A stretch of DNA of 49,373 nucleotides from Rubrivivax sp. (GTDB lineage: Bacteria; Pseudomonadota; Gammaproteobacteria; Burkholderiales; Burkholderiaceae_C). Under the pieces are notes generated by a model, which worked only from the letters and a program-made list of their open reading frames with translations, was not told the origin of the DNA and made no database searches. Each line of letters starts with the position of its first letter. Position 1 is the first letter of the stretch. The position numbers were made by a program, and so were the translations under genes. The stretch is taken from the NCBI GenBank assembly GCA_018780805.1, contig JADMJD010000078.1:1-49373 (forward strand), written 5' to 3'. This document shows, one piece after another, positions 32,353 to 40,182 of this stretch.

Positions 32353-33381
32353 TCATGCCCTGCGAACTTTCACCGAGTAGTCGCCCACCCCGCTGTCGCG
32401 GTTGTAGTGCCGCACCTGCACCCAGTAGTCGCCGGGCAACAGATCGGCGGCGATCTTGGCATTGGTGGCATAACCGGAGTCGTCGTCTTCGGCGATCAGC
32501 CGCGTGGGCTGGTCGGGGCCGAAGAGTTTCATCACCACGTCGCTCGGGCCGCGGGTGTCGACGATGTGCGGGCCGGCCTGTGCCACCGTGAAGCGGAACA
32601 GGTCTTCCTCGCCAAACTGGCCGATGGCCGCTGCCGTGCGCTGGCGGGCGTTCACCGTCAGCGGCGTGGCGGTGTCCACCGTCGGCGCCGTCTTGGGGTA
32701 CATCTTGGCGCCGGCGATGAATTGTTTGTCCACCGCGGACAGGGTCTCATTGGCCTCGGTGCCGATGCCGTTGGTCGTCCAGTCCGCCGGGAAGAAGTAC
32801 AGCATGACGGACTTCGGGTCGAAGCTGGTGCCGTTGACCTGGTCGGCCCTGTAACGCTGCAGGATGTTGTGGCGCGTGGTCTCGGCGTCCCAGAAGTTCG
32901 GGCTCTTGGCCATCTCGCGGATGACCACCGGCTCGTTCCACTGGATGCCGCCGGCCGGGTTCTGGTGTTCGTGCGCCAGGCCCAGCGCATGGCCCCACTC
33001 GTGGGCGCTGGTGCCACCGTCCAGGAAACCCAGGTTCATCGTCGCTTCGTTGAGCGGGATGTCGCGGCAATCGGTGCCGACGTAGGACCAGGCACCGTCG
33101 TTGGCGTCGAAGCTGATGCGGATCTCGGCGCCGGGCGTGTTGTCGAACACCAGGCTCAGGTTGGCGACCGCGGTCCACCAGCCGGCCTGCTCTTGTGCTT
33201 TGGCGCGCTGCGCCGCGCTGCCGCCGATGAAGCGCACGTGCAGCGTGCTGCCGTTCATCCAGGCCTTGCCGATGGGCGAAATCGCGCGCACCCGCCCGGG
33301 CCGGCCGGGGCGCGTGGCCTGCGGGCGGAACAGTTCGCGCGGCAGGATGCGGTCGAAGCAGACATGCGGGCGGGTGGCCAT
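32353..33381 (-). CDS. Metzincin (M12/astacin-like) zinc protease with C-terminal beta domain
   Basis: A 342-residue protein. The extended zinc motif HEWGHALGLAHEH starts at His127 and supplies three His ligands plus the catalytic Glu; the Met-turn follows as KSVMLYFFP. The catalytic part (about 45-225) resembles small astacin/metzincin peptidases. The last 110 residues form a PPC-like beta domain (FRFTVAQAGPHIVDTRG, YWVQVRHYNRDSGVGDYSV), which in secreted proteases aids folding or binding. No signal peptide is evident: the N-terminus MATRPHVCFDRILPRELFR is polar, so it either stays inside or leaves by a leaderless (for example type I) route. A GGAG lies 8 bases before the ATG. Divergent from the TonB-dependent receptor gene, about 100 bases away. 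Confidence 0.82.
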   Translation of the reverse strand: MATRPHVCFDRILPRELFRPQATRPGRPGRVRAISPIGKAWMNGSTLHVRFIGGSAAQRAKAQEQAGWWTAVANLSLVFDNTPGAEIRISFDANDGAWSYVGTDCRDIPLNEATMNLGFLDGGTSAHEWGHALGLAHEHQNPAGGIQWNEPVVIREMAKSPNFWDAETTRHNILQRYRADQVNGTSFDPKSVMLYFFPADWTTNGIGTEANETLSAVDKQFIAGAKMYPKTAPTVDTATPLTVNARQRTAAAIGQFGEEDLFRFTVAQAGPHIVDTRGPSDVVMKLFGPDQPTRLIAEDDDSGYATNAKIAADLLPGDYWVQVRHYNRDSGVGDYSVKVRRA

Positions 33382-33485
33382 GGGTTGTCTCCGTCGGGGG
33401 ATGCGGTGGTCGGGAGAGCATGCGACCAGTGCTGGCCGGGGGCAATAGACCAGCCTAGGGAGCCGGTTCCCCCCTGCGGGCGACA

Positions 33486-35720
33486 ATGCCGGCGGTGAAA
33501 ATCCTGTTCCCGGTCCTGACGGCGACCCTGGCCGTCCCTGTCTTCGCCCAGACCCCGCCCGCACCGGCCGCCCCCCCGGCCCCAGCTGCAGCCGCTTCTG
33601 CACCGGTGCAGCGCATCGAGATCACCGGTGCCCGCGACAGCGATGTTGAACAGCGCCGCCGCGCCACCGCCGCCAAGACCATCATCGGCCGCGAGGAGAT
33701 CGAGCAGTTCGGCGACAGCACCGTGGGCGAGGTGCTGCGCCGCCTGCCCGGCGTCACCACGCCCGGCACGCCCGGCCGTGGCGGCCCGCCGCGTTTGCGC
33801 GGCCTGGGCAGCGGCTACACGCAGCTGTTGATCGACGGCCAGCCCATCCCGCGCGGTTTTTCGCTGGAGTCGCTGACACCCGACCAGGTCGAGCGCATCG
33901 AGGTGCTGCGCGCCCCCACCGCCGAGACTGGCGCACGCGCCATCGCCGGCACCATCAACATCATCCTGCGCGAGGGCCTGCGCAAGCGGCTGAACGACCT
34001 GAACCTCGGCCTGGGCATCGAAGACGGCCAGACCACCCCCGGCCTGAGCTGGGCCCACAACGACAGCGCGGGGGACCTGACCTACAACCTCAACGCCGGG
34101 GCCTTCCAGCGCCGCAACACCAACCGCAGCGAAACCCTGACCACCGTGACCGGTGGCGCCGCACCCGAAAGCAGCCGGGAGGCCCGCGAATCACACGACC
34201 AGCGCCGCGGCCTGAACCTGTCCGCGCGGCTGCAGTGGCGGCTGGGCACGGGCGGGGACTCGTTCACCTTGTCGCCGCAGTTCTTCCGTTCTGACAACGA
34301 AGGCAACTTCAGCGCATTGCGCAGCCAGACCGGCGGCGACTTCCTGTACGACCAGGCCCAGGGCCGCAACGAAGGCAGCTTCAGCACCGGCCGCCTGGGC
34401 GCGCAATGGCGCCAGCGCCTGGGCCCGGGCCGGCTGGAGGCGCAGGGCACGCTGGGCGCGTGGCGGGCAGAAAACACCAGCCGGCGTGTGGAGTCCGCCA
34501 ACGGCAGCGCCACGCGGACGGTGGACGACCGTGGCGACACGCGCGAAAACAGCGTGCTGCTGGGCGGCAAGTACACCGTGCTGCTGGGCGGCGACGAGGC
34601 CCGCCCGGGCAGCGAACACAGCCTGGTCACCGGCGGCGAGATCGAACAACTGCGCCGCACCGAGAGCCGGCGCGTGCTGGAAGATGGCGACGCCCAGCTC
34701 ACCGATTTCGGCGACAACCTGCAGGCCCAGAGCCTGCGTGTGGCGCTGTACGCGCAGAACGAGTGGACACCCACGCCGCAGTGGGCCACCCACCTGGGCC
34801 TGCGCTGGGAGGGCATCCGCACCGTGGGCGACCTGGGCGACGGTACGCGCCCCAGCAACCTCAACAGCGTGTTCACGCCGCTGGCCCATGCGGTGTGGAA
34901 ACCCGACCCTGCCAGCCGCAGCCAGGTGCGGGTGAGCCTGACCCGCAGCTGGCGTGCGCCCGCGCTGAACAACCTGATCGCGCGACCCGGCCTGAGCGCA
35001 CGCTACCCGGTGGACGGCCCGAACGAGCCGACCCAGCCCGACCGTGCCGGCAACCCCGACCTGCAACCCGAGCTGGCCACTGGCATCGACCTGGCCTTCG
35101 AACATTACCCGGCCGGTGGCGGCGTCCTGAGCGTCAGCCTGTTCCGGCGGGAGGTCCGCGACCTGATGCGCAGCGTCACGGCGCTGGAAACCGTGTCATG
35201 GAGCCCGGTGCCGCGCTGGGTGGCGCGCACCCGCAACATCGGTGACGCCACCACGCAGGGCCTGGAGCTGGAGGCCAAGGGCCGGCTGGACCAGTGGCTG
35301 CCCGGCAGCCCGCGTGTGGAGGTGCGCAGCAACCTGTCGCTGTTCCATTCGCGGGTGGCCGGTGTGCCCGGCCCCGACAACCGGCTGGACCAGCAACCCG
35401 ACGGCAGCGCCAACCTGGGCGCCGACTACCGCTGGCCCGGCCTGCCGCTGAAAACCGGGGCCAACCTGAACTGGGTGCCGGCCTACGAGACGCAGACCAG
35501 CGCCGAGCAGCGGGTGGGTGTGAGCACACGCCGTGTGGTAGATGTCTACGGCCTGTGGACCTTCAGCCCGGCGGTGGCGCTGCGGGTGTCGGCCAGCAAC
35601 CTGGCGCCGCGCGACAGCGACGACTTCAACCGTTATGTGGAAGCCGGTGTGACCGAGAGCGCACGCACGCTGACACCGTCCAGCATCAACTGGCAGCTGC
35701 GGTTGGAACTGAAGCTCTGA
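33486..35720 (+). CDS. TonB-dependent outer-membrane receptor
   Basis: A 744-residue outer-membrane protein. Signal peptide of about 21 residues ending in VFAQ, then an Ala/Pro-rich linker (22-38) unusual for the class. The plug domain (about 42-160) shows STVGEVLRRLPGV, QLLIDGQPIPRGF, DQVERIEVLRAPTAE and INIILREG. The rest is a long 22-strand-type beta-barrel rich in alternating aromatic and polar residues, ending RLELKL. Such receptors import metal chelates, vitamin B12 or sugars using TonB energy. There is no N-terminal FecA-type signalling domain, so the ECF factor facing its 3-prime end (35748-36329) is probably not its partner. Ligand unknown. It converges on that gene with a perfect 18-base palindrome between. 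Confidence 0.9.
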   Translation: MPAVKILFPVLTATLAVPVFAQTPPAPAAPPAPAAAASAPVQRIEITGARDSDVEQRRRATAAKTIIGREEIEQFGDSTVGEVLRRLPGVTTPGTPGRGGPPRLRGLGSGYTQLLIDGQPIPRGFSLESLTPDQVERIEVLRAPTAETGARAIAGTINIILREGLRKRLNDLNLGLGIEDGQTTPGLSWAHNDSAGDLTYNLNAGAFQRRNTNRSETLTTVTGGAAPESSREARESHDQRRGLNLSARLQWRLGTGGDSFTLSPQFFRSDNEGNFSALRSQTGGDFLYDQAQGRNEGSFSTGRLGAQWRQRLGPGRLEAQGTLGAWRAENTSRRVESANGSATRTVDDRGDTRENSVLLGGKYTVLLGGDEARPGSEHSLVTGGEIEQLRRTESRRVLEDGDAQLTDFGDNLQAQSLRVALYAQNEWTPTPQWATHLGLRWEGIRTVGDLGDGTRPSNLNSVFTPLAHAVWKPDPASRSQVRVSLTRSWRAPALNNLIARPGLSARYPVDGPNEPTQPDRAGNPDLQPELATGIDLAFEHYPAGGGVLSVSLFRREVRDLMRSVTALETVSWSPVPRWVARTRNIGDATTQGLELEAKGRLDQWLPGSPRVEVRSNLSLFHSRVAGVPGPDNRLDQQPDGSANLGADYRWPGLPLKTGANLNWVPAYETQTSAEQRVGVSTRRVVDVYGLWTFSPAVALRVSASNLAPRDSDDFNRYVEAGVTESARTLTPSSINWQLRLELKL

Positions 35721-35729
35721 GCCTGATGC

Positions 35730-35747
35730 GCCGGGCGCGCGCCCGGC
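35730..35747. terminator. Perfect 18-base palindrome between convergent genes
   Basis: GCCGGGCGCGCGCCCGGC fills the gap between the receptor gene (ends 35720) and the ECF sigma gene (stop codon begins at 35748). It can fold in RNA from either strand, as a two-way terminator would. No T-tract follows on either side, so termination would need Rho or would serve RNA stability. Confidence 0.5.
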
Positions 35748-36329
35748 TCAGCTGCGCTGCGACAGCTCGCGGTGCAGCCAGGCCCTGGCGATGGCCCAGT
35801 CGCGCTTGACGGTGGCGGGCGAAACCCCCAGCGCCTCGGCCACCTCGTCGTTTTCCAGGCCGCCGAAAAAGCGCAGCTCCACCACCTTGGCGGCGCGCGG
35901 GTCCACCTCTTCGAAGGCGAGCAGCGCCTCGTGCACCGCCACCAGGTCGCGGTCCACCGGCGTGGCCAGCAGCTCCAGGCCGGACATCGTCACCGGCACC
36001 AGCTCGGCGTCGCGTTTGGCGGCGCGGCGCGCCAGCTCGTGGTTGACCAGGATGCGCCGCATCATGGTCGAACACACGGCCAGGAAGTGGCTGCGGTTCT
36101 TCCACTGCGTGCGCGTCTGCTCGGCCATGCGGAACCAGGCCTCGTGCGCCAGGGCCGTGGCGCTCAGCGTGTGGGCCGGGTTTTCGCGCCGCAGGTGGTT
36201 GCGCGCCATGCGGCGCAGCTCGTCGTAGAGCAGCGCAAACAGGCGCTCGCCCGCCTCGGGCGTGGGCAGCTCGAACTGCGCCAGCCACTGGGTGATCGCG
36301 CCGGGCTCGGGGAGTGCATCGGCCTGCAT
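35748..36329 (-). CDS. ECF sigma factor of the kinase-associated (SigX6-like) type
   Basis: A 193-residue protein. Region 2 spans about 25-100 (LYDELRRMARNHLRRENP, ALAHEAWFRMAEQTRTQW, then FLAVCSTMMRRILVNHE) and region 4 about 125-185 (AFEEVDPRAAKVVELRFFGG, VAEALGVSPATVKRDWAIAR). This wording matches the ECF subgroup usually found beside Pkn2-like Ser/Thr kinases and lacking an anti-sigma factor. Here two such kinases lie downstream on the other strand, with a lipoprotein gene between. No anti-sigma gene adjoins, so control by phosphorylation is a reasonable inference. Target promoters may lie before the two lipoprotein genes (36464 and 42967). Confidence 0.9.
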   Translation of the reverse strand: MQADALPEPGAITQWLAQFELPTPEAGERLFALLYDELRRMARNHLRRENPAHTLSATALAHEAWFRMAEQTRTQWKNRSHFLAVCSTMMRRILVNHELARRAAKRDAELVPVTMSGLELLATPVDRDLVAVHEALLAFEEVDPRAAKVVELRFFGGLENDEVAEALGVSPATVKRDWAIARAWLHRELSQRS

Positions 36330-36364
36330 GGCCTGATTGTGGCGGTGAGGCCCGGTGTGCCACC

Positions 36365-36378
36365 GTGACGCCCGTCAC
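36365..36378. promoter_or_regulatory. Inverted repeat in the divergent gap between sigma factor and lipoprotein
   Basis: GTGACG and CGTCAC pair around two bases (36365-36378). It lies 36 bases before the sigma-factor ATG and about 85 bases before the lipoprotein ATG, so it could control both. Confidence 0.35.
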
Positions 36379-36463
36379 ACCCGGCGTGAGCCATCGGCTG
36401 GGACTTCCCGGCGTATGCCAGGGAAGCCCCCGCATTTCCGGTGGTACTGACAAGGATGGAGCC

Positions 36464-37510
36464 ATGTTGAAGATCTGGAACTCGACGCGCCGGCTGGCGC
36501 TGGCCTCGGGCCTCGCAGGGCTGACGGTCCTGCTCGCCGCCTGCGGCGGCGGTGGCGACGACGACACCACCGGCGGCACGCCGCCCCCGGTGGCCAAGGC
36601 CGAGATCACCGGTGTGGCCGCCGTCGGCGCGGCCATTCCCAACGCCACCGTCACCGGCATCAACGTGCGCGGCGAAACCGTCACCGCCACCACCGGCGCC
36701 GACGGCAGCTTCTCGCTCTCCCTGAACGAAGGTGCGCCCTACGGCCTGAAGGTCACCGACGCCGCCGGCGCCACCTGGTACAGCTACGCCCAGGCCGCGG
36801 GCCGCGCCAACCTGACGCCGCTGACCACGCTGGCGCTCTCGCAGGCGGCCGGCAACCGCCCGCTGGCCGATGTGCTGACCGCCTGGGCCAGCAGCGCGCC
36901 CACGCCTGAGCAGGTGCTGGCCGCGGCCGCCACCGTCAACGCCAACCTGGCGGACGTCATGCGCGGCGCCGGTGTGGACCCGGCCGCCACCAACATCTTC
37001 ACGCAGACCTTCAGCGCCAACAGCCAGGGCCTGGACGCCGTGCTGGACGCGATGCGCGTGAGCTTCAGCTGCAGCGGCAACAGCTGCACCCAGGCCATCA
37101 CCAGCCCCGGCGGCGGGGTGCTGGTCACGTGGAACGCCAACATCTCCACAATCGGCTTCACCGTCAGCTGGAGCGGCGGCGCCACCGGGGGTGGCGGTGG
37201 TGGCCAGATCGACGTGAGCCTGGGCGCCTGCGCACCCAACCCCACGCCGGGCACATATTCGATGATCGTGCAGACCACGGTGGCCGGCCTGGCCGGTGTG
37301 CCCATCCCCGAGGTCTGCATCAACGGCCTGCCGGGCAAACCCAGCGGCCAGAGCGATTTCTGCGGCAGCAGCGATGTCAACGGCGCCTTGCCCCCGGGCG
37401 TGAGCATCGTGTCGTGCAGCTTCGTCGATCCGGTCGGCACCATCAGCGCCCGCATCACCAGCCCCATCACGCTGGATTACACGATCAAGTACACCTTCGT
37501 ACAACGTTGA
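36464..37510 (+). CDS. Predicted lipoprotein with an N-terminal carboxypeptidase-regulatory-like domain
   Basis: A 348-residue envelope protein. The signal ends in the lipobox LLAAC (Cys27), followed by a Gly/Asp/Pro linker (GGGGDDDTTGGTPPP). Residues about 45-130 look like a small beta domain with GAAIPNATVTGINVRGETVT, the pattern of bacterial carboxypeptidase-regulatory-like modules. The C-terminal half has several paired cysteines and a Gly-rich run near 245. Function unknown. GGATGGAG precedes the ATG. It is divergent from the ECF sigma gene and 50 bases upstream of the first kinase. A similar lipobox and Gly-rich linker occur in the small lipoprotein after the second kinase, so the two lipoproteins bracket the kinase pair. 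Confidence 0.75.
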   Translation: MLKIWNSTRRLALASGLAGLTVLLAACGGGGDDDTTGGTPPPVAKAEITGVAAVGAAIPNATVTGINVRGETVTATTGADGSFSLSLNEGAPYGLKVTDAAGATWYSYAQAAGRANLTPLTTLALSQAAGNRPLADVLTAWASSAPTPEQVLAAAATVNANLADVMRGAGVDPAATNIFTQTFSANSQGLDAVLDAMRVSFSCSGNSCTQAITSPGGGVLVTWNANISTIGFTVSWSGGATGGGGGGQIDVSLGACAPNPTPGTYSMIVQTTVAGLAGVPIPEVCINGLPGKPSGQSDFCGSSDVNGALPPGVSIVSCSFVDPVGTISARITSPITLDYTIKYTFVQR

Positions 37511-37525
37511 TCGGGCCCGGCCCGA
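37511..37525 (+). terminator. Stem-loop directly after the lipoprotein stop codon
   Basis: TCGGGC and GCCCGA pair around three bases right after the TGA. No T-tract follows, so it may be a weak or Rho-assisted terminator separating the lipoprotein from the kinases. Confidence 0.35.
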
Positions 37526-37548
37526 CGCCGGCCACTGCGTGTGTGGGC

Positions 37549-37554
37549 TAGATT
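37549..37554 (+). promoter_or_regulatory. Candidate -10 box for a leaderless kinase transcript
   Basis: TAGATT ends 6 bases before the ATG of the first kinase gene (37561). No Shine-Dalgarno sequence is present, so transcription would begin at the start codon. Same arrangement as before the hydrolase-LuxR gene. Confidence 0.35.
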
Positions 37555-37560
37555 CAGACC

Positions 37561-40182
37561 ATGCCCCGCACCGGCCCGCCCGCTGACGACGCACCGCCGC
37601 CCGACTGGGCCGCGGTGCGTCGCCTCTTCGAGGCCGCACAAGAGCATCCGGCCGGCGAACGCGCTGCGTTTGTGCAGGGCGCCGATGCCCCCGAGGCCGT
37701 GCGCCGCGAGGCCGCTTCGCTGCTGGACCACACACCCGCCGGGGACGACTTCCTGGCCGACGCCCAGCCCGGCCGCAGCGGCGAACGCTGCGGCGCCTGG
37801 CAGCTCATGGGCCTGCTCGGCCGGGGGGGCATGGGCGATGTCTACGACGCCCGGCGTGTGGACGGTGCCTTCGACGGCCGCGCCGCCGTCAAGCTGCTGC
37901 GCCGCGGGCTGGACAGCGCCCAGGTGCTGCGGCGTTTTGCGGCCGAGCGCCAGGCGCTGGCGCGGCTGAACCACCCCCACATCGCCCGCCTGCTGGACGC
38001 CGGGCTCACGGCCGACGGCCTGCCGTTTTTTGTGATGGAGCAGGTGCAGGGCCGGCCCATCGACCAGGCCGCCGCCGGGCTGCCGCTGGAGGCGCGGCTA
38101 CAGCTCTTCCTGCAGCTGGCCGATGCGGTGGCCCATGCCCACCGCAACCTGCTGGTGCACCGCGACCTCAAACCCGGCAACGTGCTGGTGGACGCCGACG
38201 GCCAGGTCAAGCTGCTGGACTTCGGCATCGCCAAGGCCCTGGACCCCCTCGACCCGGCCGACCCGGCGGACGGTGCCGACGGCAGCGCCACGCTGGCCGG
38301 CGAGCGCCCTTTCACGCCCCAGTTCGCCAGCCCCGAGCAGGTGCGCGGCGAGCCCGTGGGCACCGCCACCGACGTGTACTCACTGGGCGTTCTGCTGTAC
38401 CTGCTGCTCACCGGCCAGCGGCCCTACGGCCGCAGCGCCACCACCGCCCACGCCGCCGCACGCTGCGTGCTGGAGGAAGAGCCGACACGCCCGCGCCTGC
38501 TGGCGCCCGGCCTGCGCGGCGACCTGGACAACATCCTGATGAAAGCGCTGCAGAAGGCGCCCGAGCGGCGTTACGGCAGCGTGGACGCACTGGCCGCCGA
38601 TGTGCGCGCCCACCTGGCCGGCCGGCCCGTCAGCGCGCGGCGCCAGAGCAGCGCCTACCTGCTGAGCCGCTTTGTCGTGCGCAACCGCGTGGCCAGCGCC
38701 ACGGCGGCACTGGGCCTGCTGGCCCTGGTGGCCGGGCTCGGGCTGGCGCTGTGGCAGGTGCAGGCGCTGGAACAGGCCAACCAGCGTGCCGAGCGCCGGT
38801 TTGCGCAGGTGCGGCAGCTGGCGCAGGGCATCGTGTTCCGCTACCACGACCAGATCGCCCACCTGCCCGGCAGCATCCCGGTGCGCGAGGCCCTGCTGCA
38901 GGACGCCTCGCGTTACCTGGATGGCCTGCTCGCCGAGGGCACGCCCGAGCCTGGCCTGGCACGCGAGGTGGCCGAGACCTACCAGCGCATCGCCATCCTG
39001 CAGGGTGAGCAGTTTTCGCCCAGCCAGGAGCGCATGGCCGACGCCGCGCGCAACCTGGACAAGGCGCTGGCGCTGCAGCCGCTCTACCTGGCCGCGCGGG
39101 CACCGGCCGCCGTGCCGCTGGCGGCGCTGAACAATGCTGCCGACATGTGGCTGTCGCGCGCCACGCTGCACATCCGCAGCGCCGCGCTGCAGCCCGGCTG
39201 GCAGGCGCTGGAGCAGGCGCGTGTGCTGGTCGAGCGGGCCGTGGCGTTGGCGCCGGACGACCTGCAGACCGTCAGCCGCCTGGCCACGCTGGAGGGCCGC
39301 ATCGGCCTGCTGCTGGGCGCCAACGCGGCCGATGCCAACCTGGGCCGGCTGGCCGAAGGCCTGGCCATGCTGGTGCGCGCCGAGCAGCGCATGGCCGGCC
39401 TGGTGCGGCGCGAGCCCGCCAATCCCGAGTGGGTGCACCAATGGGCCTGGTCCTGCCAGTTGCTGGCACGTGGCATGAGCCTGGCCAACCGCCCCGCCGA
39501 CGCCATCACCTGGGGCGAACGTGCCGTGGCGCTGCGCGACCGGGCACTGGCCGCCCTGCCCGGCAACACGCACTTCCGGCACCAGACGGCCACCGCGCGC
39601 ATGGCGTTGTCGTCGTCGGCCTCCATCGCTGGCGACCATGCCCGTGCGCTGGCGTTGCACGAAGAAGCCGACGCCCTGATGCGCGGCATCGTGCGCGACG
39701 ACCCGGGCAACAAGGCCGCCGAGCGCGACGCGCGGGTCTTGCCGCTGGTGCACGCGCAGCTGCTGGTGCGCGCCGGGCGCGAGGCGCAGGCGCGCCCGCT
39801 GCTGCTGCAGGCGCTGGCCGCGCTGCCGCCCGTGGCGCAGGACTTCTACCTGCAGCGCATCCACGCCGACGCGCTGATCTGGGCTGCCCGGGCCTGGTTG
39901 CCGGCCGAGCCGGCGCGGGCGGAAGACTTTGCCCGCCAGGCGGCACAGCTGATGCAGCCGGCCGAGACCGACGACAACGCGGCGCGCTGGTGGTCCTATG
40001 CCCAGGCCCTGGGGCTGCAGGCCGCCGCCGCTGCGGCCCAGGGTGCCCCCGGTCCCGCCACCGCGCTGGCCCGCAGCGCGCTCAGCGCCTGGCAGCGCAG
40101 CAGCCCGGGCGGCGCCGCGCCGGGTTATTTCGAGCCCGACATGCAACGCAGCCGCCGCCTGGCCGGCACCCCGCCGACATGA
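37561..40182 (+). CDS. Transmembrane Ser/Thr protein kinase (Pkn2-like), first of two
   Basis: An 873-residue protein. An N-terminal helical segment (about 14-60, DWAAVRRLFEAAQEHPAGER) typical of this kinase subgroup precedes the kinase domain (about 78-345). The latter has the Gly loop LGRGGMGDVY, ATP Lys111, HRD at 200-202 (HRDLKPGNVLV) and DFG at 220-222. One membrane helix lies at about 379-398. The C-terminal 470 residues are periplasmic and Ala/Leu-rich, in repeated helical pairs like tetratricopeptide repeats, probably for sensing or scaffolding. All catalytic residues are present. Coupled to the second kinase by ATGA. The kinase half is very close to the second kinase, the periplasmic half much less so. 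Confidence 0.9.
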   Translation: MPRTGPPADDAPPPDWAAVRRLFEAAQEHPAGERAAFVQGADAPEAVRREAASLLDHTPAGDDFLADAQPGRSGERCGAWQLMGLLGRGGMGDVYDARRVDGAFDGRAAVKLLRRGLDSAQVLRRFAAERQALARLNHPHIARLLDAGLTADGLPFFVMEQVQGRPIDQAAAGLPLEARLQLFLQLADAVAHAHRNLLVHRDLKPGNVLVDADGQVKLLDFGIAKALDPLDPADPADGADGSATLAGERPFTPQFASPEQVRGEPVGTATDVYSLGVLLYLLLTGQRPYGRSATTAHAAARCVLEEEPTRPRLLAPGLRGDLDNILMKALQKAPERRYGSVDALAADVRAHLAGRPVSARRQSSAYLLSRFVVRNRVASATAALGLLALVAGLGLALWQVQALEQANQRAERRFAQVRQLAQGIVFRYHDQIAHLPGSIPVREALLQDASRYLDGLLAEGTPEPGLAREVAETYQRIAILQGEQFSPSQERMADAARNLDKALALQPLYLAARAPAAVPLAALNNAADMWLSRATLHIRSAALQPGWQALEQARVLVERAVALAPDDLQTVSRLATLEGRIGLLLGANAADANLGRLAEGLAMLVRAEQRMAGLVRREPANPEWVHQWAWSCQLLARGMSLANRPADAITWGERAVALRDRALAALPGNTHFRHQTATARMALSSSASIAGDHARALALHEEADALMRGIVRDDPGNKAAERDARVLPLVHAQLLVRAGREAQARPLLLQALAALPPVAQDFYLQRIHADALIWAARAWLPAEPARAEDFARQAAQLMQPAETDDNAARWWSYAQALGLQAAAAAAQGAPGPATALARSALSAWQRSSPGGAAPGYFEPDMQRSRRLAGTPPT

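Noticed and set aside
29409-32591. Open plus-strand frame of 1060 codons opposite the histidine kinase
   Set aside because: It is antisense to a kinase with all catalytic motifs and has the His/Gln/Arg/Ala-rich composition typical of GC-rich shadow frames, without any recognisable domain.
33486-36329. FecA/FecI-type pair of TonB receptor and ECF sigma factor
   Set aside because: The receptor lacks the N-terminal signalling domain, no FecR-like gene is present, and the sigma factor is of the kinase-associated type in convergent orientation.
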